A DNA stretch of 5,088 nt from Chloroflexota bacterium (lineage in GTDB: Bacteria; Chloroflexota; Anaerolineae; Ardenticatenales; Ardenticatenaceae): NCBI GenBank assembly GCA_003520455.1, contig DOUV01000216.1, forward strand, positions 1 to 5,088, given 5' to 3'. Made by a program: the position numbers and the translations under genes. The notes beneath the pieces were generated by a model that searched no databases, was not told the DNA's origin, and worked only from the letters and a program-made list of their open reading frames with translations. Shown piece after piece: positions 1 to 5,088 of this stretch. How positions within the stretch are numbered: the stretch's first letter is position 1; each line of letters begins with the position of its first letter.

Positions 1-561
1 CGGACGCTGGAGGAATTCGGGCGTCTCGATGGCCTGGTCAACAACGCCGGTGTGCTCGAGCCGATTGCGCGCCTGGCCGAGGCAGATCCAGCTGCGTTCC
101 GGTGGGCTTTCGACGTCAATCTGTACGGGCTCCTCTATACCGCTCAGGCCGCGTTGCCCGCGCTGCGCGCGACCGGCGGGCGCATCGTCAACGTCAGCAC
201 CAGCGCAGCGGTTCGCGCTTACGCGGGATGGGGGGCCTATTGCACGTCGAAGGCGGCGGCGTTCATGCTGACTCGGATCATGGCGCTCGAAGAACCGCGG
301 GTTGTGGTGGTCGCCTTCAATCCTGGTGCGACCGACACCGGGATGCAGGCGCTTGTCCGCCGCGAGGGGCAGGCGGCGATGTCGGCCGAGCGGTACGAGT
401 ACTTGACCAGGCTCAAGAGGGAAGGCCGGCTCCCGCCGCCTGAGCGGCCCGGCCGCGCACTGGCCTGGGTTGTGCTGCGCGCGCCCACTGTGCTGAGCGG
501 CGAGATGGTGCGGGGCGACGACGAGCGGGTACAGGCCGGGGTGAAGTCGATTTTCGGGTGA
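1..561 (+). CDS. Short-chain dehydrogenase/reductase (SDR), 3' part; 5' end outside window
   Basis: This is an NAD(P)-dependent oxidoreductase of the classical SDR family, probably cytoplasmic. Frame +1 is open from base 1 to TGA 559-561, giving 186 visible residues. Visible motifs are NNAG at residues 14-17 (structural motif after beta-4), NVSTSAA containing the catalytic serine at about residues 64-70, the catalytic YxxxK as Y80-CTS-K84, and the NPGATDT loop after beta-6. The TGxxxGIG dinucleotide-binding start, roughly 60 residues, lies left of the window, so the start codon cannot be seen. Family members are about 240-250 residues, so the C-terminus looks complete. NNAGVLEP and the DTGMQ-xxx-R stretch after the PG motif recall the sepiapterin reductase/benzil reductase-like (YueD, YIR035C-type) branch. 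That subgroup and any substrate are inference only. No partner gene is visible downstream. SDR membership is nearly certain; the substrate is unknown. Confidence 0.95.
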   Translation, partial: RTLEEFGRLDGLVNNAGVLEPIARLAEADPAAFRWAFDVNLYGLLYTAQAALPALRATGGRIVNVSTSAAVRAYAGWGAYCTSKAAAFMLTRIMALEEPRVVVVAFNPGATDTGMQALVRREGQAAMSAERYEYLTRLKREGRLPPPERPGRALAWVVLRAPTVLSGEMVRGDDERVQAGVKSIFG

Positions 562-616
562 GGTCCTGCATCCGGGTTCAGCGACCTGCGCAGCCGGCTT
601 CTCGAAAACTGCTTTC

Positions 617-639
617 GGGGCGATTGTTGTGGTCGCCCC
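617..639 (+). terminator. Hairpin downstream of the SDR gene, possible terminator
   Basis: GGGGCGA (617-623) pairs perfectly with TCGCCCC (633-639) around a 9-nt loop, 55 nt after the SDR stop codon. The stem is GC-rich and well placed to end SDR transcription. The downstream bases (AGTCTGTT) are not a true T-run, so this is not a textbook intrinsic terminator. A weaker stem, CGAAA 603-607 with TTTCG 613-617, overlaps it. Confidence 0.35.
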
Positions 640-695
640 AGTCTGTTGGGCGCGATTTCAACTCCAACGCGCGTCTCTTGGGGGCTCGTCGCCTA

Positions 696-723
696 TTGTT
701 TGCGCGGGAAACTCTGTTATAAT
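696..723 (+). promoter_or_regulatory. Sigma-70-type promoter with extended -10
   Basis: TTGTTT (696-701, 4/6 match to TTGACA) is followed by a 16-nt spacer and a perfect TATAAT (718-723). TG at 715-716 stands one base before the -10, so it is an extended -10 (TGTTATAAT). Transcription would start at about 730 and read rightward. The only supported gene downstream begins at 1571, which would mean an 840-nt leader, unless the transcript is a short non-coding RNA or a leftover of a lost gene. The site sits in a relatively AT-rich stretch, which raises the chance of a random match. Confidence 0.4.
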
Positions 724-752
724 TGAGTCTCAAGAGCGACTCGCTCCGAGCG
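723..752. promoter_or_regulatory. Abutting palindromes at the presumed transcription start (operator-like)
   Basis: TTGAGTCTCAA (723-733) is a perfect palindrome around one central base. GAGCGACTCGCTC (734-746) is a second one and begins at the very next base. CGCTCCGAGCG (742-752) is a third, overlapping the second. They start at the last base of the -10 and cover the expected transcription start, where a repressor would block initiation. One-base centres make protein-binding sites likelier than RNA hairpins. Operator function is inferred. Confidence 0.35.
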
Positions 753-1044
753 TAGGCCGAACCTCACCGCAGTTTCAAAGCACCTCATCATTCCTCGCGC
801 TCGAGCCTTTTCTCGTCATTCCACACATAGACGTACCCGTGGTGGTTTCGCTTGTAACCCGGTGCGTGCCAGCCCGTGTGATCGTCCCTTACGTTGGTGG
901 CGTATCACCAAGAAGTGATGTGTCCTCAGAGAGCCGCGTTGTGCTCAACCCTACTTCCATCCTTCTGGCGATCCTTGAAGCTGTAGCGTCGAGGATGTAG
1001 CCAGCCTCTTCTACTCCAGCATCTACGCAGCGCTCGCCGCGAAC

Positions 1045-1197
1045 CCAGGCGTTGGCAATGCGTGATGCCTGGAAAGTCTGCAATCCCACACACTGGAGGA
1101 ACACGCTTGCCGCATCGTTGTGCGGCGCTGTTGCCGCTGCGATTGCATCATGGCCGCCAAAGCGATCGCGTGGGCCTGGCGCCGGACCTTGCGCCAG
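1045..1197. other. Series of three hairpin-forming inverted repeats
   Basis: Three perfect short inverted repeats lie in this stretch. CCAGGC (1045-1050) pairs with GCCTGG (1067-1072) across a 16-nt loop. GCCGCA (1109-1114) pairs with TGCGGC (1121-1126) across a 6-nt loop. CTGGCGC (1176-1182) pairs with GCGCCAG (1191-1197) across an 8-nt loop. None has a T-run after it. They may belong to a structured leader or RNA, but short stems arise often by chance in GC-rich DNA, so only the pairing itself is firm. Confidence 0.3.
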
Positions 1198-1290
1198 CAG
1201 TCCAGGTGGTGCTCGGACGGTCGGGGGGTACGCCCTCGTCTGACGCGCCGCTCTCTCCTGGCCGATTGGCACTCTTCCTCGTCTCTCTAT

Positions 1291-1314
1291 CTCCAAACGC
1301 TAGCGTTTATGGAG
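1291..1314. repeat. 14-bp perfect palindrome with flanking CTCC/GGAG arms
   Basis: AAACGCTAGCGTTT (1295-1308) is a perfect palindrome. CTCC just before it (1291-1294) and GGAG after a 2-base AT bulge (1311-1314) extend the symmetry. As RNA it could form AAACG-CTAG-CGTTT with a tetraloop. As DNA it could bind a dimeric regulator. No T-run follows on either strand. Confidence 0.5.
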
Positions 1315-1397
1315 GGGCGGGCGTTGCCGCCCGGTGGGCCCCCGAACGGTCAGCCGGCCCGCGTCCGGCCTGGCTGTCCTCCACCGCCAAATGGGAC

Positions 1398-1427
1398 CCG
1401 GCGCGCGCCCGAGTTGGCGCGCGCCGG
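1398..1427. repeat. 12-bp all-GC perfect hairpin built from a duplicated palindrome
   Basis: CCGGCGCGCGCC (1398-1409) is the exact reverse complement of GGCGCGCGCCGG (1416-1427), with a 6-nt CGAGTT loop between. The core GGCGCGCGCC is itself self-complementary, so the two copies are both direct and inverted repeats of each other. The hairpin would be very stable at high temperature. It ends 143 nt before the phosphohydrolase start codon. Confidence 0.6.
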
Positions 1428-1557
1428 AGAGGGAGAGGACCCGATGAGTCGGCGTGTTGGGTGCAGGCTTGACCTCGTTCCAGTCCCTTGCGCTCATCGG
1501 GTTCGTCGTGATTGCCTCCATCGAGGCGACAGTTCGATCGGTGTCTCAAGTGCTCGA

Positions 1558-1565
1558 GGAAGGAG
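1558..1565 (+). promoter_or_regulatory. Shine-Dalgarno site deciding the phosphohydrolase start
   Basis: GGAAGGAG ends 5 nt before ATG 1571 and 8 nt before ATG 1574, both in the gene's frame and both at workable spacing. The earlier ATG at 1567 is in another frame and only one base from the site. This supports translation starting at the signal peptide rather than farther upstream. Confidence 0.8.
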
Positions 1566-1570
1566 TATGG

Positions 1571-4500
1571 ATGATGACACGCTCGCATCGACTCATTGCT
1601 CTGGTGGTCGTCCTGGGTGTGCTGGCTGGTCTGCTGCCAGCTGGTGCCGCGACCGCCTCGCCTGGAGGGACGGCCGCCCTGCCTGCGGCCCAACCACTCA
1701 CCAGTCGCGTGCTCTTTTTCGCCTCCGACGGCATGCGTCCGGATCTGATGGACAGGTATGTGGCGGAGGGGGCGATGCCCACCTACGCCGATCTCATCAG
1801 GCGCGGTGTCGAGGGCGACAACGGCCTGCTCCAGGGCTTTCCGCCGAATACTGGCGTGGGCTGGTACACGCTCGCGACAGGCACCTGGCCAGGTGAGCAC
1901 GGCTCGACGAACAACACGTTCCATCGCACCGGCGCTGACTTCTCCAGCCGCACCTCGTTCTCCACACCCGGTATCGTCCAGGCCGATACGCTCCAACAGG
2001 CAGCCGAGCGCGCCGGCAAGAAGGTGGCCCAGATCGACTGGGTCGGCGGCCGGAATGCCAACATCGCCGGCCCAACCGTCGACTTCGTGACCTTCTTGTC
2101 GACCCGCGGTGTCCTGGTAGCGCCGGTCGATCCGGGCGAGCAGGCTGGGGCCGCCGCGTTCGGTCTTTCGTATCAGGCGGCGTCGTTTGCTCCTGCCGCT
2201 GGCTGGACCAACGTCCCGGCGGGTGACCCGGTGGCCCCGCCTGAGGAGACTACGCTCACCATCGCCACGACGTTCTCATCCCAGAACCCGACGCGCGTCT
2301 ACGATGTCTACATCTATGACAGCGTCGTCGATGGCACGGCAGCCTACGATCATGTCATCCTGGTGCGCAGCGCTGCCTCGAAGGATGGGAGCCAGGCCGC
2401 GGTAAACCTGGCCGTCGGCGACTTCGAAGAGATCAAGCTCACCGGTGCGGATGGCCTGATCGGGGCACGGGCCGGGCAGACCGCCGGCTTCTACACCAAG
2501 CTGATCTCTCTCGCGCCTGATCTCTCGACCTTCAAGCTCTATTTCACCTCGGTCGAGCGGGTGATCGCAAGCTGCGCGACTGCGGCGTGCAACGCGCTTC
2601 CCGCCGGTGGGGCGGGGGAGGACCGGCTCGAGAAGTACATCGCCGACAACCTGCCCACCTACATCGCGGCCGACTTCGCGCCGCTCGAAGCACGTATCAT
2701 CGACGAGGAGACCTACGTCCAGCAGGGGCGCGACCTGGAGAAGGCCTTCGCGGATGCGGTGCTCGACTACATCCTTGGCACGCTACAACCCGACACCGAC
2801 ATCGCCTTCGTTGGCTACCCGGTGACCGACGAGTTCTCGCACCAGTTCATGGCACTCGTGACGCCCACGGATATCGACGGGAACCCGAACCCGTACTACG
2901 ACAATGTCGATGGACTGGGTCCACCTGATGGCCGGGTGGCGATCCGCGAGGGATATATCCGCAGCGCCTATGCCGAGGCCGACGCCAAGCTCGCACGGGC
3001 GCGCCAGCTTTTGGGTGGCAACCTGACAACCTTCGCCTCCTCCGACCACGGCTTCGCCCCACAGTGGTACGCGGTCAACGCCCGTCGTGTCCTCTTCGAG
3101 GCGAGTGTCAGCGGCACGAGTCTTCAGGCGAGCGGCGCTGATACAGCGAGCAACTGTGGCGCGACGACAACTGATCTTACGAAGGCCTGCTGGGCCGGCG
3201 GCACGGTCCAGATCTACGTCAATCCAACGCTGCCAGACGGGATCACCTATGATGCCGTCCGAACGGCCGTCGTCGATGCTTTTGCATCGCTGGCCGACCC
3301 GGCGAATCCCGGAGCCAAGGTCGTCGACCGGATCATGTTGAAGGAAGAACTTCGCAATGTCGACGGCAGTGACTCGCTCCACCCCAACCGGAGCGGAGAT
3401 GTGGTCGTCGTCCTCCGGCCGCCGTATCAATCCGACGCAGCCACGCCCGGTCAAAAGATCGCCTTCTCACAGTTCTTCGGCCAGCACGGCTACCTACCCA
3501 ACCTGGTCGACCTGGCGCACAACGTCAACATGCACGGGACGTTCGTCGCGGCCGGGCCAGGCGTCCGCCATCAGGATCCCGTCGAGGGCATTCGGGCGAT
3601 CGACCTCGCGCCGACCCTGGCCTTCTTGATGGGCATTCCTGGGCCGCAGAACGCCCGCGGGAAGATTCTTTACCAACTCCTCCCAAGACCAGGGCAGTAC
3701 AAAGAGGCGACCATCCTCGACATCAGCGACTACCACGGCCAACTCGTCCCGCTCTCCGAGACCGCTGACAGCGTCGGCCCTACCTTCGCCATCGGCGGCG
3801 CAGCGTTCCTCAAGCCGTGGTTCGATGCCTACCGCGCCGAGGCACAGGGTGGCTCGATCACAGTTGCGGGTGGTGACTCGGTCGGCGCGACGCCCCCGAT
3901 CTCGAGCTTCTTCGGCGACAAACCCACTATCGCGCTCATGAACCTGATGGGCTTTGACGCTGATGGACTCGGGAACCACAACTTCGATAAAGGTCAGACC
4001 TACCTGCGCACCGAAGTGATTCCTCTGGCCCAATTCCCGTACCTATCGGCGAACGTCATTGATCCGGCAACCGGGAAAACCCCGGCGGAATGGAACCCCT
4101 CGCACGTGTTTTCGTTCCCCGGCTTCAAGCTCGGTGTGGTCGGCTTTTCTAACAGTGATCTCACGACGCTGATCTTCCCCGGAAACCTCGATCCGTTCGT
4201 AGTCACCGATCCGGTCGCCGCCGTCAACGTCGAGGTCGTGCGGTTGAGGTCGAAGGAGAACGTCAACGCAATCATAGCGATCGGCCACGAGGGGGCGACG
4301 GATGGAACGCTGACCGATCCGACCGGCCCGCTGATCGATCTGGCGGACAACGTCTCGAACGTTGACGCCGTAATCGGCGATCACACCGACTTCCAGGTCA
4401 TCTCCACCCGACCAAACGGGGTGCTGGTGACCGAGAACCGTAGCAAGGGCATTCGATTCACGCGCCTGCGCCTGGTTGTAGACACGAACACGAAGCGGGT

Positions 4501-5088
4501 CATCTACAAGACCGCCGACTTCCACAAGCCGTGGGATATCGGCGTGACGCCGGATCCCGAGATTCAGGCCCGCATCGATGAATTGAACGCCGAACTCGCC
4601 CCGATCTTCAGCACGGTGATCGGCAACTCGGCGGTCTTCATCCCGCGCGCGGATGCCTGCGGCAACTCCGCCGGCCGTACCTGCGAGTCGTTGGTTGGCA
4701 ACGTCACCACCGATGCGATGCGGAACACCTACAACACCGACTTCGCGATCACGAACGCCGGTGGCTTGCGCGCCGACCTGACCTGTCCAACCACCGACAA
4801 CCCGAACGACTTCTGCCCACCGTACACGCCTCCACCGTACCCCATCTCGCGCGGTCAAGTACTGGCTGTGCTCCCCTTCGGCAACGTCGTCGCCACCCTT
4901 GATGTGGACGGCGCGGAGCTGAAGACGATGCTGGAGAACGGAGTCTCGACGATGCCCGCCGTGAGCGGCCGCTTCGCACAGGTTTCCGGTCTTTGCTTCA
5001 CCTACGACATCTCGGCCCCGGCCGGCAGCCGCGTCACCGGCGCGGTCCGCCAGGCGGCCGACGGGAGTTGCACGGGCGCCGCGGTGGA
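1571..5088 (+). CDS. Secreted two-enzyme fusion: type I phosphodiesterase/nucleotide pyrophosphatase plus 5'-nucleotidase, 3' end outside window
   Basis: The visible part has 1172 codons and no stop before the right edge. Residues 1-29 are a Sec signal peptide: MTRSHR, a hydrophobic core, then A27-T-A29 before S30. Residues about 46-703 form an alkaline-phosphatase-superfamily phosphodiesterase. D53 is a metal ligand, T94 the nucleophile in [13 protein letters not shown], and N115 the oxyanion Asn, 21 residues on as in Xanthomonas NPP (T90/N111). D420/H424 (DEFSH), D492/H493 (SDHGF) and H639 (HGY) complete the two-zinc site. After a linker of about ten residues, residues about 713-985 form a metallophosphatase: SDYHG (D720, H722), GGDS (D769), GNHNFD (N802, H803), GHEG (H906) and GDHTD (H938). 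Residues about 1013 onward form the 5'-nucleotidase C-terminal domain, with [28 protein letters not shown] and [14 protein letters not shown]. About 70-100 more residues are expected beyond the window. Predicted role: extracellular breakdown of nucleotide pyrophosphates or diesters to NMP, then to nucleoside and phosphate. Substrates are inferred. Ten cysteines form five close pairs. No cleared promoter is adjacent; the strong Shine-Dalgarno site fixes the start at 1571 or 1574. Confidence 0.93.
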   Translation, partial: MMTRSHRLIALVVVLGVLAGLLPAGAATASPGGTAALPAAQPLTSRVLFFASDGMRPDLMDRYVAEGAMPTYADLIRRGVEGDNGLLQGFPPNTGVGWYTLATGTWPGEHGSTNNTFHRTGADFSSRTSFSTPGIVQADTLQQAAERAGKKVAQIDWVGGRNANIAGPTVDFVTFLSTRGVLVAPVDPGEQAGAAAFGLSYQAASFAPAAGWTNVPAGDPVAPPEETTLTIATTFSSQNPTRVYDVYIYDSVVDGTAAYDHVILVRSAASKDGSQAAVNLAVGDFEEIKLTGADGLIGARAGQTAGFYTKLISLAPDLSTFKLYFTSVERVIASCATAACNALPAGGAGEDRLEKYIADNLPTYIAADFAPLEARIIDEETYVQQGRDLEKAFADAVLDYILGTLQPDTDIAFVGYPVTDEFSHQFMALVTPTDIDGNPNPYYDNVDGLGPPDGRVAIREGYIRSAYAEADAKLARARQLLGGNLTTFASSDHGFAPQWYAVNARRVLFEASVSGTSLQASGADTASNCGATTTDLTKACWAGGTVQIYVNPTLPDGITYDAVRTAVVDAFASLADPANPGAKVVDRIMLKEELRNVDGSDSLHPNRSGDVVVVLRPPYQSDAATPGQKIAFSQFFGQHGYLPNLVDLAHNVNMHGTFVAAGPGVRHQDPVEGIRAIDLAPTLAFLMGIPGPQNARGKILYQLLPRPGQYKEATILDISDYHGQLVPLSETADSVGPTFAIGGAAFLKPWFDAYRAEAQGGSITVAGGDSVGATPPISSFFGDKPTIALMNLMGFDADGLGNHNFDKGQTYLRTEVIPLAQFPYLSANVIDPATGKTPAEWNPSHVFSFPGFKLGVVGFSNSDLTTLIFPGNLDPFVVTDPVAAVNVEVVRLRSKENVNAIIAIGHEGATDGTLTDPTGPLIDLADNVSNVDAVIGDHTDFQVISTRPNGVLVTENRSKGIRFTRLRLVVDTNTKRVIYKTADFHKPWDIGVTPDPEIQARIDELNAELAPIFSTVIGNSAVFIPRADACGNSAGRTCESLVGNVTTDAMRNTYNTDFAITNAGGLRADLTCPTTDNPNDFCPPYTPPPYPISRGQVLAVLPFGNVVATLDVDGAELKTMLENGVSTMPAVSGRFAQVSGLCFTYDISAPAGSRVTGAVRQAADGSCTGAAV

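Larger units (their letters stand above)
1281..1440. repeat. GC-rich hairpin cluster bounded by imperfect inverted ends (MITE/REP-like candidate)
   Basis: The left end, GTCTCTCTATCTCC (1281-1294), is nearly the reverse complement of the right end, GGAGAGGGAGAGGAC (1426-1440): one gap and two mismatches. Between them lie a 14-bp palindrome (1295-1308), a 6-bp stem GGGCGG/CCGCCC (1315-1320 with 1327-1332), a bulged stem CAGCCGGCC/GGCC-T-GGCTG (1351-1359 with 1367-1376), and a 12-bp all-GC stem (1398-1427). GC is 94/120 over 1321-1440. This looks like a small non-autonomous repeat or a folded leader element. No flanking target-site duplication was seen, and the window has no second copy to confirm a repeat family. 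Confidence 0.4.
562..1570. other. Long intergenic region with no convincing gene
   Basis: About 1 kb separates the SDR stop from the large phosphohydrolase start. Open frames here lack a family signature, a good ribosome site or consistent codon bias, and several overlap each other on both strands. By hand count, GC is about 56% at 661-780 and 54% at 901-1020, against about 67% at 2161-2220 in the gene and 78% at 1321-1440. The left half holds a hairpin after the SDR gene, a promoter-like site and adjoining palindromes. The right half holds a run of hairpins and a GC-rich inverted-repeat block. The region may be regulatory DNA, decayed genes, a mobile-element remnant, or a mixture; the sequence alone does not decide. 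Confidence 0.7.

Noticed and set aside
629..1000. A 123-codon plus-strand frame in the intergenic region
   Set aside because: Its start lies inside the hairpin loop and it runs across the promoter and palindromes. The translation resembles no family.
889..1296. A 135-codon minus-strand frame in the intergenic region
   Set aside because: No recognisable motif, poor codon consistency, no convincing ribosome site, and it spans several hairpins.
1469..1497. TTGACC as a -35 box close to the phosphohydrolase
   Set aside because: At 17-nt spacing the matching -10 would be GCTCAT, only 3/6, and nearby spacings are no better. It is not good enough to call.
1567..1569. ATG at 1567 as a gene start
   Set aside because: It is one base from the Shine-Dalgarno site and in a frame that does not encode the enzyme.
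1120..1896. A 258-codon plus-strand frame covering the hairpin block and the start of the large gene
   Set aside because: Its translation is rich in Arg, Pro, Cys and Gly with no family pattern, and it overlaps the signal peptide and nucleophile region of the real gene in another frame.
2783..3454. A 223-codon open frame on the minus strand
   Set aside because: It is antisense to the phosphodiesterase segment containing SDHGF. It has no family motif and is a mirror of GC-biased codons.
4817..4840. Direct repeat CCACCGTAC (4817-4825 and 4832-4840)
   Set aside because: It encodes the PPY-rich loop inside the 5'-nucleotidase domain and is explained by codon reuse in that loop.
4043..4858. A 271-codon open frame on the minus strand
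   Set aside because: It lies wholly antisense to the 5'-nucleotidase domains, whose motifs and codon use are clear on the plus strand. Long antisense frames are expected opposite GC-rich genes.
1..5088. tRNA, rRNA or CRISPR array
   Set aside because: No cloverleaf with the invariant T-loop, no rRNA-like conserved stretch, and no regularly spaced direct repeats were seen.

Overview
The window is GC-rich bacterial DNA in which every supported gene lies on the plus strand. It holds the 3' end of a short-chain dehydrogenase gene (1-561), about 1 kb of non-coding DNA (562-1570), and the first 1172 codons of a very large secreted phosphohydrolase (1571 to the right edge). GC content, codon choice and the protein style would fit a Chloroflexota (Thermomicrobia/Sphaerobacter-like) or actinobacterial genome. 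This is an impression from the proteins, not a proven placement.

Region by region: 1-561 is a classical SDR lacking only its N-terminal cofactor-binding start, which lies left of the window. A 7-bp GC-rich hairpin follows its stop. Around 696-752 there is a good sigma-70-type promoter with an extended -10, running straight into back-to-back palindromes. From about 560 to 1080 the DNA is clearly lower in GC (about 54-56% by hand count) and has no convincing gene. From about 1045 the DNA becomes hairpin-rich. At 1281-1440 lies a compact, roughly 78% GC block with inverted ends, a 14-bp perfect palindrome and a 12-bp all-GC stem. A strong Shine-Dalgarno sequence then leads into the large gene.

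The large gene runs off the right edge with no in-frame stop. It encodes a signal peptide, then a type I phosphodiesterase/nucleotide pyrophosphatase (alkaline phosphatase superfamily) with its full catalytic set, then a 5'-nucleotidase/UshA-type metallophosphatase with its C-terminal nucleotide-binding domain. The likely logic is that the first half splits nucleotide pyrophosphates or phosphodiesters to nucleoside monophosphates. The second half would then remove the last phosphate, giving nucleoside and phosphate outside the cell. This is a one-protein route for nucleotide or phosphate scavenging. Ten cysteines in five local pairs fit an exported, disulfide-stabilised enzyme.

Nothing links the SDR gene functionally to the phosphohydrolase: the gap is 1 kb and contains terminator- and promoter-like signals. 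No RNA gene, CRISPR array, intact insertion sequence or attachment site was found.
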